Assembly (NCBI RefSeq): GCF_047501535.1
Contig: NZ_JAZDRJ010000011.1
Coordinates: 1 to 64,000, forward strand
Direction of reading: 5' to 3'
Length of the DNA stretch: 64,000 bases
DNA from: Yanghanlia sp047501535
Lineage (GTDB): Bacteria; Pseudomonadota; Gammaproteobacteria; Burkholderiales; Burkholderiaceae_B
Position 1 is the first letter of the stretch; the number at the start of each line of letters is the position of its first letter. The notes beneath the pieces are model-generated. The model saw only the letters and a program-made list of their open reading frames with translations, searched no databases and was not told the origin of the DNA. This document shows, one piece after another, positions 45,335 through 54,113 of this stretch. The translations under genes and the position numbers were made by a program.

Positions 45335-45345
45335 GAGGAGAACCC

Positions 45346-46290
45346 ATGGTGCAGAGAATTCTTGAGCGTGGCGAAATCGAAAGCCTGGATCACACCTCCA
45401 TCCCTCGTCTGCGGCAACCCGTGCGCGCTTCGGTATTCGCCGACCGCGCAGCCCGGCTGCGTCAGTTGGCGCCGGGTCACCCGCTTTCCAGCTATCTGCT
45501 ACTGATGGCGGCCCTGGCAGACGCCCAGCACCATGTGCTGCGCCATTGCAACCTGCCCGGAGCGGAAGAAAGCCGCATCGAGTTGTCGCAAGCCCATGGC
45601 ATGCCGCCATTGCAGGCAAACGGCTGGGAGCGCCCTGACGGCTGGCGCGATATTCTCAAAGCCGTGTTGGAACACATATCCAGCGGCCCTGACATTCCTC
45701 CTCAGGCCAAACACGTGATTGCGTCTCTTGAGCAAAACCTTGCCAGTCGACCCGATTCCATCGAAGCCCAAGCCGATGCCCTACTGGCCGAGCGCGAAAA
45801 TGATGTCGATGCCGCCACCGCTCCGTTCATCATGGCCGCCCTTCAAGTGTATTGGACCAGTCTGGCCGCCGATTTCAACGCGGATGATCTGCCTGTCGTC
45901 AGCCCTAAGGGGGTCTGTCCCCTTTGTGGCAGCCTGCCTGTCGCCAGCATCGTACGCGTGGGCGGTCAGGCCGATGGCTGTCGCTACCTCTGCTGCTCAT
46001 TGTGTTCGAGCGAATGGCATCTGGTGCGGGTCACCTGTTCACATTGCGACGACACAAAGAGTATCGCCTTCCATCAGATTGAGGACGGCCCGGAAGGCAT
46101 TAAGGCCGAATCATGCGATAACTGCCACACCTATCGCAAGATTTTTTACCAGGAAAAAGTCCTGAATACGGACGCTGTTGCGGATGACCTGGCCAGCCTG
46201 GCACTGGACATGCTCATGGGTGAAGCGGGATACTCACGTTCCAGCGGCAACCCTTTGCTCTGGCAGAACGAGCAAACCGAAGCATCATGA
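45346..46290 (+). CDS. fdhE: Formate dehydrogenase accessory protein FdhE (copy 2)
   Basis: This 314-residue maturation factor has the same four CxxC groups as copy 1: CPLCGSLP, CCSLCSSEW, CSHCDDTK and CDNCHTY. The N-terminal part (IPRLRQPVRASVFADRAARL) is recognisably FdhE but diverged from copy 1. Its stop overlaps the selA start (ATGA), linking dehydrogenase maturation with selenocysteine synthesis. Positions 45910-45922 happen to match the core of the dispersed repeat near 10 kb, but they encode the conserved first CxxC group. Confidence 0.93.
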   Translation: MVQRILERGEIESLDHTSIPRLRQPVRASVFADRAARLRQLAPGHPLSSYLLLMAALADAQHHVLRHCNLPGAEESRIELSQAHGMPPLQANGWERPDGWRDILKAVLEHISSGPDIPPQAKHVIASLEQNLASRPDSIEAQADALLAERENDVDAATAPFIMAALQVYWTSLAADFNADDLPVVSPKGVCPLCGSLPVASIVRVGGQADGCRYLCCSLCSSEWHLVRVTCSHCDDTKSIAFHQIEDGPEGIKAESCDNCHTYRKIFYQEKVLNTDAVADDLASLALDMLMGEAGYSRSSGNPLLWQNEQTEAS

Positions 46291-47732
46291 CAACTCCCTC
46301 TGCAATATTTGGTTCAACAGAAGAAAACACGATTGCGCGTGCAGCCGACATCCCTTCTCTGGAGCGGCTGCTGGCTGCTCCAGAGGCCCAGGCGCTGCTT
46401 CGCGATGTCGGCCGCAGCCGGTTGACAGCAACCTTGCGCGCGGTATTGGACGACGCTCGCGGTAAAACCCTGGCGGGCGAACTCAAGCTGAAAGCGCTGA
46501 CTGCACCCCACCTACTGGAACAGGCCCGCGCCCGCCTCGCCGCCCAAGATGCACCCCGGTTGCGTGCCGTCTACAACTTGACAGGCACCGTGCTGCACAC
46601 GAATCTTGGCCGCGCCTTGTTGCCTGACGAAGCCGTTCAAGCCGTCATTCAGGCGCTACGCGCGCCCGCCAACCTCGAATTCGATCTGGCCACCGGCAAG
46701 CGTGGCGACCGCGACGACCTCGTCGAAGACCTGTTACGCGAGCTCACCGGCGCCGAGGCCGCTACCGTGGTCAACAACAATGCCGCTGCGGTATTGCTGA
46801 TGCTCAACACCCTGGCCAATCGCCGCGAAGCCATTGTGTCACGCGGAGAACTGGTAGAAATCGGCGGAGCATTCCGCATTCCAGACATCATGAAGCGCGC
46901 AGGCACGCGGCTAATAGAAGTCGGCACTACCAACCGCACCCACCCCGCCGATTACGAAAACGCCATCAGCCCGCGAACGGCCATGCTGATGAAGGTACAT
47001 TGCAGCAACTATGCCATCACCGGCTTTACCCGCAGCGTGAATCTTGACGAAGTGTCAGAAATCGCCCGCCGCCATAACCTGCCCACAGCGGTAGACCTGG
47101 GTAGCGGCACGCTGGTAGACCTCACTCAATGGGGCCTGCCGCGCGAAGATACCGTGCGCGATACGGTGGATGCAGGTGCTGACATTGTGACCTTCAGTGG
47201 TGACAAACTGTTAGGTGGTCCACAAGCCGGGCTGATTGTCGGCCGGGCCGACCTCATTCGAAAAATCAAGAAAAACCCGCTCAAGCGTGCCTTACGAGTG
47301 GGCAAGCTGACCCTGGCCGCATTGGAACCGGTACTGGCGCTGTACCGCTCCCCTGAATTTTTAGCTGAGCGATTAACTACCCTGCGCCTACTCACTCGCC
47401 CGCGCGAACAGATGCACCAGCAAGCTGCACGGCTGCTGCCTGCATTGCAGCACTTCGTGGGCACCGCTTACGCAGTGGAAAGCGAGCCTATGTTCAGCCA
47501 GATTGGGAGTGGCGCCCTGCCTATCGATCAATTGCCTAGCCATGGCCTGGTCGTGCGCCATGCCGGTTCAGGCCGACCCGGCCGCGCCTTACAGACATTG
47601 GAAAAACGCTTTCGAGAATTACCCCGCCCGGTGATTGGCCGGATAGCTCAAGACGCTTTCCATCTTGACCTTCGCTGCCTGGAAGAGCGCGAAGAGGCGG
47701 CTTTTCTCCAGCAATTGCAACAAGAACACTGA
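46287..47732 (+). CDS. selA: L-seryl-tRNA(Sec) selenium transferase
   Basis: This 481-residue PLP enzyme turns Ser-tRNA(Sec) into Sec-tRNA(Sec) with selenophosphate. The PLP lysine is Lys307 in TFSGDKLLGGPQAG. Other signatures are YNLTGTVLHTNLGRALLPDE, NNNAAAVLLMLNTLA and TNRTHPADYENAI. It overlaps fdhE by four bases and ends two bases before selB, so all three are translated from one message. It supplies the tRNA needed for the UGA codons at 18796 and 41223. Confidence 0.97.
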   Translation: MTTPSAIFGSTEENTIARAADIPSLERLLAAPEAQALLRDVGRSRLTATLRAVLDDARGKTLAGELKLKALTAPHLLEQARARLAAQDAPRLRAVYNLTGTVLHTNLGRALLPDEAVQAVIQALRAPANLEFDLATGKRGDRDDLVEDLLRELTGAEAATVVNNNAAAVLLMLNTLANRREAIVSRGELVEIGGAFRIPDIMKRAGTRLIEVGTTNRTHPADYENAISPRTAMLMKVHCSNYAITGFTRSVNLDEVSEIARRHNLPTAVDLGSGTLVDLTQWGLPREDTVRDTVDAGADIVTFSGDKLLGGPQAGLIVGRADLIRKIKKNPLKRALRVGKLTLAALEPVLALYRSPEFLAERLTTLRLLTRPREQMHQQAARLLPALQHFVGTAYAVESEPMFSQIGSGALPIDQLPSHGLVVRHAGSGRPGRALQTLEKRFRELPRPVIGRIAQDAFHLDLRCLEEREEAAFLQQLQQEH

Positions 47733-47734
47733 CC

Positions 47735-49660
47735 ATGATCATCGGAACCGCCGGCCACATCGACCACGGCAAAACCACACTGGTAAAAGCGCTGACCGGA
47801 GTCGAAACCGACAGGCTCAAGGAAGAACAAACGCGTGGCATATCCATCGAATTGGGCTATGCCTACACGCCTCTGGCCAATGATGACATTCTGGGCTTTA
47901 TCGACGTGCCCGGCCATGAGCGCTTGGTTCACACCATGGCGGCAGGCGCCAGTGGTATCGATTTCGGCTTGCTGGTGGTTGCCGCCGACGACGGGGTCAT
48001 GCCGCAAACCCATGAGCATCTGGCGATTCTGAGCATGTTGGGCATTGGGCAAGGCGCTGTGGCGATTTCCAAAATCGATCGAGTGGATGCTCAGCGCCTG
48101 ACTGAAGTCGAGAACGAAATCGTGCAACTGACTGTCGGCACGTTCCTGCAAGACATGCCGATCTTTTTTGTCAGCGCCGCCACCCCTAACGACCCTGGCG
48201 TAGACAGTTTGCGCGACCACCTGCACACCGCCGCGCAAGCCATGGCTGCCCGCAGCACCCAGGGGTTGTTCCGCCTGGCAATTGATCGCGTTTTCACCTT
48301 GAAAGGGCATGGCACCGTTGTCACCGGTACGGTTCATGACGGCGCACTGCATCTTGACGACGACACTTCAGATATACGCCTGATGCCTAGCGGCCAGAAA
48401 GTGCGTGTACGCAGCATCCACGCACAAAACCAGCCGTCACGATCCGCTTTGGCGGGCCAGCGTTGTGCGTTGAATCTGGGCGGGATAGACAAAGACTCCA
48501 TCTCCCGGGGCGACTGGATCGCTGACGCGCGCTGCTTCCAGCCGTCACGCAACATCGACGTACAGCTGAAATTACTGCCTCAGTGCGCCACGGGCATACG
48601 CACCTGGACGCCGCTGCACATCCACCTGGGTGCCTCACATTACCTCGCTCACGCCGTACCTCTGGAGGGCAATTCTCTATCTGCGGGAGAAACCGGCTGG
48701 GTGCAATTGGTATTCGATCAGCCTGTGTGCGCCATGCCCGGCGACCGCTACATCGCCCGCGATGCACAAGCTCGCCATACTGTGGGCGGCGGCGTCGTAC
48801 TCGACCCCAACGCCCCGCAACGCAAACGCCGGTCACCCGAGCGCCTCGCCTGGTTGCAAGCAATTGCCGCCTTGCACACCGGCGACGGCTTATCCAACCT
48901 ATTGCGACAAGCCCCTCACGGCCTGGACGAGTTCCAGGTCATGCGACTGTTGCAACGCCCGGTCGATGACACGCCCCCCCAGGGTGCACGATGGGTCTCA
49001 GCCAAAAGCAGCCAAGCACCACGTACCCTGATACTGCAGTCGCACTGGGACGCTCTGGCCGACCATACCCTAGCCATTCTGGGCAACTTCCATGAGCGCT
49101 GGCCTGATGAGCCTGGCGTCGACACTACGCGCCTGCGGCGCATGGCTTGGCCCACCTTGCCCGACCCGCTCTGGCTGGCACTACGCGACCACCTGCTAGC
49201 CGATGGAAGACTAGTGCGCAATGGCCCCTGGTTGCACCTGCCAGGCCATGCCGTAGCCCTCACGCCCCAAGAAACCGAATTGGCAGAACAACTCCTGCCC
49301 CTGTTGGACGCGGGAGGCTTCAACCCGCCATGGGTGCGGGACATGGCCGCCACGCTGGACGAAGACGAACAACAGGTTCGATATGTGCTGCTGAAGCTGC
49401 TCAAAACTGGAGATGTCTACCAGATCGTGAAAGACCTCTTCTACCATCGCGATCAGGTCATGGCGCTGGTCCGTTTGCTATACGTCGCAGCAAAAGACGA
49501 AGGCGTTGCGGCTGCGGAGTTCCGCGATCTCACAGGGCTGGGCCGCAAACGCGCCATCCAGGTTCTAGAGTTTTTCAATCGTGCGGGTTACACCCGACGT
49601 GTGCAGGATAAACACGTACTGCGCAGAGATGGCGTAGATTTCTGGCAACAGCTATCATAG
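47735..49660 (+). CDS. selB: Selenocysteine-specific elongation factor
   Basis: This 641-residue GTPase brings Sec-tRNA(Sec) to UGA by binding the SECIS hairpin. The N-terminal G domain has GTAGHIDHGKTTLVKALTG (G1), the switch region TRGISIELGYAY, DVPGHE (G3) and a SKID-type G4 (AISKIDRVDA). EF-Tu-like domains II-III follow, then a C-terminal run of winged helices (about residues 400-641) that bind RNA, including KRAIQVLEFFNRAGYTRRV. The tRNA-Sec gene starts 20 bases downstream. Confidence 0.97.
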   Translation: MIIGTAGHIDHGKTTLVKALTGVETDRLKEEQTRGISIELGYAYTPLANDDILGFIDVPGHERLVHTMAAGASGIDFGLLVVAADDGVMPQTHEHLAILSMLGIGQGAVAISKIDRVDAQRLTEVENEIVQLTVGTFLQDMPIFFVSAATPNDPGVDSLRDHLHTAAQAMAARSTQGLFRLAIDRVFTLKGHGTVVTGTVHDGALHLDDDTSDIRLMPSGQKVRVRSIHAQNQPSRSALAGQRCALNLGGIDKDSISRGDWIADARCFQPSRNIDVQLKLLPQCATGIRTWTPLHIHLGASHYLAHAVPLEGNSLSAGETGWVQLVFDQPVCAMPGDRYIARDAQARHTVGGGVVLDPNAPQRKRRSPERLAWLQAIAALHTGDGLSNLLRQAPHGLDEFQVMRLLQRPVDDTPPQGARWVSAKSSQAPRTLILQSHWDALADHTLAILGNFHERWPDEPGVDTTRLRRMAWPTLPDPLWLALRDHLLADGRLVRNGPWLHLPGHAVALTPQETELAEQLLPLLDAGGFNPPWVRDMAATLDEDEQQVRYVLLKLLKTGDVYQIVKDLFYHRDQVMALVRLLYVAAKDEGVAAAEFRDLTGLGRKRAIQVLEFFNRAGYTRRVQDKHVLRRDGVDFWQQLS

Positions 49661-49680
49661 GTTGTTGTTTCGTTTCCCCG

Positions 49681-49776
49681 GGAAGGCATACATGTCCGGT
49701 GGCATGGCTGGGCTTCAAACCCAGTTGGGGGCGTCAGACGCTCCCAGGTAGGTTCGACTCCTGCTGCTTTCCGCCA
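49681..49776 (+). tRNA. selC: tRNA-Sec (anticodon TCA)
   Basis: The tRNA is 96 bases with encoded CCA. The acceptor stem has eight pairs (GGAAGGCA with TGCTTTCC, one G-U). The anticodon loop CTTCAAA has TCA at 49715-49717. The long variable arm is GGGGGCGT/ACGCTCCC. The T stem has five pairs (GTAGG with CCTGC), giving the bacterial 8+5 arrangement unique to tRNA-Sec. It lies in a 135-base gap between selB and selD. Confidence 0.97.
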
Positions 49777-49795
49777 ACCCTCAGGTACCCCCATC

Positions 49796-50857
49796 ATGAA
49801 AGATAACGCTTCCACGTCAGACGCTCCTCGCCTGACGTCGCTTTCCCATGGCGGCGGCTGCGGCTGCAAAATCGCGCCGGGCATTCTTTCTGAGCTGCTG
49901 GCAGGCATGCCCGCCACTCAGCCCTATGCGGCTCTGATGGTTGGCAACGAAACCTCTGACGACGCCGCCGTATACCGGTTGAACGACGAGCAGGCGCTGA
50001 TCGCCACCACCGATTTCTTCATGCCGATTGTCGACGACCCTTACGAGTTTGGTCGGATCGCCGCGGCTAATGCACTGTCTGACATCTACGCTATGGGGGG
50101 CTCCCCCATCATGGCTCTGGCGCTGGTCGGCATGCCCATCAACGTGCTGCCCAAGGCTGACATCGCCGGCATACTGCAAGGCGGCGCTTCAATCTGCGCT
50201 GAAGCGGGCATCCCCGTGGCCGGCGGGCACTCGATCGATTCCGTCGAAGCCATCTACGGCTTGGCCGCCATGGGTTTGGCGCATCCCGACCACATCAAGC
50301 GCAATGCCGACGCCCAAGCGGGCGACGTGCTGATCCTCGGTAAAGCGCTAGGTGTTGGCGTACTTTCCGCTGCCCTGAAGAAGGAAATCCTTAGCGACGA
50401 AGGCTATCGCGCCATGATAGCCAGCACAACGCAACTTAACCGCCCTGGCGCCCGGCTAGCCAAACTGGGCAGCGTCCACGCCATGACCGACGTCACCGGC
50501 TTTGGGCTGCTAGGCCACGCCCTGGAAATCGCCCGCGCCTCCGGCCTTTCGGCCCATCTATCCAGCGCTGAACTGCCCTGGCTGCCCGGCGTGCGGCAAC
50601 TGGCCGAACAAGGCGTGATTACCGGTGCATCAGGCCGCAACTGGGCATCTTATGGTGACTCTATCCAGCTCGCGTCGGGCATCGACGACACTTTAAAAGC
50701 CCTGCTATGCGACCCGCAGACTTCCGGCGGCCTGCTTGTGGCATGCGCCCCGGAAGCCACGGCCGAAGTGCTAAACATCTTCCACAGTGAAGGCTTTGAA
50801 TACGCCACTGTGGTGGGAGAACTGCGTGCTGGCGCGGCTGGAGTCAATGTGAGCTAA
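49796..50857 (+). CDS. selD: Selenide, water dikinase (selenophosphate synthetase)
   Basis: This 353-residue enzyme makes selenophosphate from selenide and ATP for SelA and for tRNA selenation. The N-terminal active site GGGCGCKIAP has Cys22 and Lys25, the equivalents of E. coli Cys17 and Lys20. The enzyme itself uses Cys, not selenocysteine. Other motifs are TTDFFMPIVDDPYEFGRIAA, NALSDIYAMGG and TDVTGFGLLGHALEIA. It begins 19 bases after tRNA-Sec, completing a contiguous set of Sec genes. Confidence 0.97.
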   Translation: MKDNASTSDAPRLTSLSHGGGCGCKIAPGILSELLAGMPATQPYAALMVGNETSDDAAVYRLNDEQALIATTDFFMPIVDDPYEFGRIAAANALSDIYAMGGSPIMALALVGMPINVLPKADIAGILQGGASICAEAGIPVAGGHSIDSVEAIYGLAAMGLAHPDHIKRNADAQAGDVLILGKALGVGVLSAALKKEILSDEGYRAMIASTTQLNRPGARLAKLGSVHAMTDVTGFGLLGHALEIARASGLSAHLSSAELPWLPGVRQLAEQGVITGASGRNWASYGDSIQLASGIDDTLKALLCDPQTSGGLLVACAPEATAEVLNIFHSEGFEYATVVGELRAGAAGVNVS

Positions 50858-50870
50858 GGCTTCATTGATG

Positions 50871-51449
50871 CTACAGCGTGATCTGCGTACCCAAAATTTT
50901 TAGAAACTGTGCCATCCAGGCCGGGTGGGCAGGCCATGCCGGTGCGGTTACCAGGTTTCCGTCGGTCACTGCTTCGGCGATGCCAATGTCTGCATAACGC
51001 CCGCCTGCCAATTCAACATCCGGCGCACACGCCGGGTAGGCCGAACAATGGCGCCCTTTCAGCACCCCTGCCGCAGCCAAAAGCTGCGCACCATGGCAAA
51101 CTGCCGCCACGGGTTTGTTCGCATCAAAGAAGTGGCGCACCATTTCGATCACTCTGGTGTTCAGACGCAGATATTCCGGCCCGCGCCCCCCTGGAATAAC
51201 CAGAGCATCGTAATCTTCCACCTTAATGTCATCGAATGTGGCATTCACGGTGAAGTTATGACCGCGTTTTTCTGAATAGGTCTGATCGCCTTCAAAATCA
51301 TGAATTGCCGTTGCAATGGTGTCCCCCTCCTTTTTATCGGGACACACGGCATCCACCTGATGCCCGACCGCCAGCAAAGTCTGAAAAGGCACCATGGTTT
51401 CGTAATCTTCACAATAATCACCGCAGATCATCAAGATTTTCTTTGCCAT
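50871..51449 (-). CDS. DJ-1/PfpI family protein
   Basis: This 192-residue protein has the glutamine-amidotransferase-like fold. The start at 51449 is set by GGAGGGTGGT directly upstream; a longer frame to 51548 adds a cysteine-rich, unlikely leader. The nucleophile elbow is AAVCHGAQLLAAAG with the conserved Cys, and DALVIPGGRGPEYL supplies the usual Gly-rich turn. Members include chaperones, glyoxalases and deglycases, so function is open. It lies 14 bases after a CigR-like gene on the same strand and converges with selD. Confidence 0.88.
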   Translation of the reverse strand: MAKKILMICGDYCEDYETMVPFQTLLAVGHQVDAVCPDKKEGDTIATAIHDFEGDQTYSEKRGHNFTVNATFDDIKVEDYDALVIPGGRGPEYLRLNTRVIEMVRHFFDANKPVAAVCHGAQLLAAAGVLKGRHCSAYPACAPDVELAGGRYADIGIAEAVTDGNLVTAPAWPAHPAWMAQFLKILGTQITL

Positions 51450-51463
51450 ACCACCCTCCACAA

Positions 51464-51892
51464 TCAGTTGAAGACATCGTACAAAATATCCGCAATTACT
51501 GCTGTCGCGACTGAAACAAGGATCAGGTCCGCACCCGCTGCACGCCACTCGTAGCCGGGTTGGTGTGGCAGACGAGCCAGAAATGATTCGGGCAACATTT
51601 TTTTGGCGATCCCAGGTGGGAGAGGTTTACCCCTTGCCAGATTTTTTCGAATGCCCGGGGGCAAGGTGCCGTAGCGCTTTAGCCCAAAATCATGTGCATA
51701 CTGGCGTGCCAGCGCTGCGGTAATGCCTGCATACACCAGATCGCCGACCTCGATTTCCACATGCACACCGCCCCCTTTCCCCGTATTACCGCCACCCGGA
51801 TTCCCTTTACCATGCGGCGGCGCCGCTTTGGCAGGTAAGCTCACAGACAACACTGCCATCGCTGCAGCCAGCCAAGACACATACATTTTCAT
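51464..51892 (-). CDS. CigR/RcnB-like exported protein
   Basis: This 142-residue protein has a signal peptide (SWLAAAMAVLSVSLPAKA), a glycine- and lysine-rich segment (HGKGNPGGGNTGKGGGVHVE), and the repeated LPPGIRKNLARGKPLPPGIA motif characteristic of RcnB/CigR-type proteins. A hydrophobic C-terminal segment (LILVSVATAVIADILYDVF) may associate with the membrane. In Salmonella, CigR is an anti-virulence regulator. RcnB is a nickel/cobalt-related periplasmic protein. The role here is unknown. Confidence 0.75.
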   Translation of the reverse strand: MKMYVSWLAAAMAVLSVSLPAKAAPPHGKGNPGGGNTGKGGGVHVEIEVGDLVYAGITAALARQYAHDFGLKRYGTLPPGIRKNLARGKPLPPGIAKKMLPESFLARLPHQPGYEWRAAGADLILVSVATAVIADILYDVFN

Positions 51893-52063
51893 GCCATCTT
51901 CCTACATGCATGCACACGATGTGACCAGCGTACTGCCTATCTGATTGCCAAGCCACTCCGACATGTGTCTATTTGTATAGCACCAGAGCGACATCCCTAT
52001 GGCGGCCTAGCCCGCCCTCTCAACTGCACGGGACAGCCACTCGCTCACAGACAGAGTTCAAGC

Positions 52064-52097
52064 AAAAAACCCCGTAGGCTATTGCTCTACGGGGTTT
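52064..52097 (-). terminator. Terminator of tRNA-Ser
   Basis: AAACCCCGTAG (52067-52077) pairs with CTACGGGGTTT (52087-52097). On the minus strand it is followed by a run of six T. It stands 32 bases after the tRNA 3' end. The remainder of 51893-52128 shows no gene. Confidence 0.85.
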
Positions 52098-52128
52098 CTG
52101 GTGTCTTTTGAACTGCTTTAAAAATTCT

Positions 52129-52219
52129 TGGCGGACAGAGGGGGATTCGAACCCCCGATACGCTATTAACGTATACACGCTTTCCAGGCGTGCGCCTTCA
52201 ACCACTCGGCCACCTGTCC
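52129..52219 (-). tRNA. tRNA-Ser (anticodon GGA)
   Basis: The tRNA is 91 bases on the minus strand with encoded CCA. The acceptor GGACAGG pairs with CTGTCC around the ends, the anticodon loop is CTGGAAA (GGA), a long class II variable arm is present (TACGTTAATAGCGTA), and the T arm is GGGGGTTCGAATCCCCC. Confidence 0.96.
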
Positions 52220-52329
52220 TACAATCGCGATAAGCTCCATGCGTGAAGCCAGCGAAGTCCACTATTATATCACGAAGAAAACTTTGTTCAAATCTCGCTC
52301 TAAATGGCGAGTGTGCGTCGAGCACGTAA

Positions 52330-52950
52330 TCAAATCGCTCGCGCGCCCAGCAAGCGCTCACAGTAGCGGGCAATCATATCAATTTCAATATTTACCGCTG
52401 CACCGGCCTGCAGGGATTTCAAGGTGGTGACCTGCACGGTGTGGGGGATTAGGTTGATACCAATCTCACACCCTTCGGGCTGATCTTCCACCGAATTCAC
52501 CGTCAGGCTTACACCGTTGACGGTGACAGAGCCCTTGTACGCCATGTAGCGCCCCAGCTCGGGTGATACCAGAATACGTAACGCCCACGATTCGCCGACA
52601 GGCTCAAACGCAGTGACTTTACCCGTGCCATCCACATGGCCGGAAACAATATGCCCATCCAGGGTGTCGCCCAAGCGCATGGCGTGTTCCAGGTTGACTT
52701 CCCCTACACTGCCCAGCCCCACTGTGCGGTTCAGGCTTTCGCGAGATACATCGACATCGAAACCGTCTTCTCGCAAGGCGACGACCGTCATACAAGCCCC
52801 TTGAATGGCGATGGAATCACCCAGCTTAGTATCTTCACGCAGAAAGCCTGGCGCATGAATGGACAGTTTCACACCGGCATTTTCGTTGCCTTGCTCAAGT
52901 GGTGTAACCGCAGTGATGCGCCCCACTGCGGAGACAATACCTGTAAACAT
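52330..52950 (-). CDS. ribE: Riboflavin synthase, alpha subunit
   Basis: This 206-residue enzyme disproportionates two 6,7-dimethyl-8-ribityllumazines to riboflavin. The start MFTGIVSAVGRI is the standard N-terminus; an upstream ATG at 52965 would add five residues. Two homologous barrels are visible, the first with GDSIAIQGACMTVV and the second with YKGSVTVNGVSLTVN. It begins 11 bases after ribD and ends the glyA-nrdR-ribD-ribE run. No FMN riboswitch is visible upstream. Confidence 0.95.
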   Translation of the reverse strand: MFTGIVSAVGRITAVTPLEQGNENAGVKLSIHAPGFLREDTKLGDSIAIQGACMTVVALREDGFDVDVSRESLNRTVGLGSVGEVNLEHAMRLGDTLDGHIVSGHVDGTGKVTAFEPVGESWALRILVSPELGRYMAYKGSVTVNGVSLTVNSVEDQPEGCEIGINLIPHTVQVTTLKSLQAGAAVNIEIDMIARYCERLLGARAI

Positions 52951-52961
52951 GATTTTTCCTA

Positions 52962-54113
52962 TCAAAGATGACGCTGCGTAATGCGATCAAGCGCTTGGGT
53001 GAGTGCTGCCCAGTGGCCGGGATGACGCAGGCGCAAACGCATGTCTGTGCCCACCACCGTGGCCTCGACAAACTCGAAACGTTCGGCGGCATCCAGGGCC
53101 GGCACCGCTGGCATGTCGGCCATGCCCCGGCCTTGACCCAGCAACAGTGGCGCCATGTAGACCAGCAGCTCATCCACGCTGCCTGTTTCTAGTAAGGCTC
53201 CGGATAAGCGTGCGCCTGCTTCTACATGGACTTCGTTGACTTGGTGCGCAGCCAGCCAGCGCATAATCGAGGGGAGATCCACCCCCGCCGATGTGCTGGG
53301 CATGACAACGACTTCAATATTGCGTTGCGCCAAGCGCTCTGCCTTGGCGGGGTCGTTGCGGCATACAAACAGCCAGATTTTCTCGCCATCGAACAGCTGG
53401 GCGTTTTCATCGATTTCAAAACGGGCATCAATCACCGCCCGTATCGGCTGGCGTGGTGTATCGACTTCGCGCACATTCAAGCGCGGGTTGTCGCTGCGCA
53501 CGGTGCCGATGCCGGTTAGCACCACACAGCTGCGCGCCCGCCACTGATGACCGTCCGCTCGCGCCAAAGGGCCGGTAATCCATTGGGATTCCCCGCCGGG
53601 CAGAGCAGTGTGCCCATCGAGAGAAATACCGGATTTCACCCATACCCAGGGCAGGCCCCGAACCATGCGCGAGACAAAACCGACATTCAGCGCCAGGGCC
53701 TCCTGCGCGCAAACACCGAGAGTAACGGCAATGCCGGCCTCGCGCAGCCGCGCCAGGCCCTGCCCCCCAACCAGGGGGTTAGGATCGCACATGGCGATAA
53801 CCACCCGGCCCACCTTGGCGCTGATCAACGCATCAACGCACGGCGGCGTACGCCCGTGATGATTGCAGGGCTCCAGTGTTACGTACACGGTCGCGCCCTG
53901 GGTGTCGTGCCCTTTGGCAGCGGCATCCCTCAGAGCGACAACCTCAGCGTGCGGCCCACCCGCTTGTTGTGTGGCACCCTGGCCGAGAATGACCTCGTCG
54001 CGCACAATGACGCAACCTACTCGCGGGTTGGGGGCAGTGATGTAGAGAGAGGTTTCGGCCAACGCAAGGGCGTGCCGCATCCAACGTGCGTCAGCGGCTG
54101 CTTGAGGCGTCAT
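52962..54113 (-). CDS. ribD: Bifunctional riboflavin deaminase/reductase
   Basis: This 383-residue enzyme performs two successive steps of riboflavin synthesis. The N-terminal deaminase has the zinc motifs GPHAEVVALRDAA and LEPCNHHGRTPPC. The C-terminal reductase from about residue 150 has WVWVKSGISLDGHTAL and EAGARLSGALLE. The start overlaps the nrdR stop by four bases, and ribE follows after 11 bases. Confidence 0.95.
   Translation of the reverse strand: MTPQAAADARWMRHALALAETSLYITAPNPRVGCVIVRDEVILGQGATQQAGGPHAEVVALRDAAAKGHDTQGATVYVTLEPCNHHGRTPPCVDALISAKVGRVVIAMCDPNPLVGGQGLARLREAGIAVTLGVCAQEALALNVGFVSRMVRGLPWVWVKSGISLDGHTALPGGESQWITGPLARADGHQWRARSCVVLTGIGTVRSDNPRLNVREVDTPRQPIRAVIDARFEIDENAQLFDGEKIWLFVCRNDPAKAERLAQRNIEVVVMPSTSAGVDLPSIMRWLAAHQVNEVHVEAGARLSGALLETGSVDELLVYMAPLLLGQGRGMADMPAVPALDAAERFEFVEATVVGTDMRLRLRHPGHWAALTQALDRITQRHL

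Noticed and set aside
45910..45922. A 13-base match to the core of the repeat at 9987-10055.
   Set aside because: It encodes the conserved VCPLCG cysteine motif of FdhE, shared at protein level with the other copy, so the match is explained by coding constraint.
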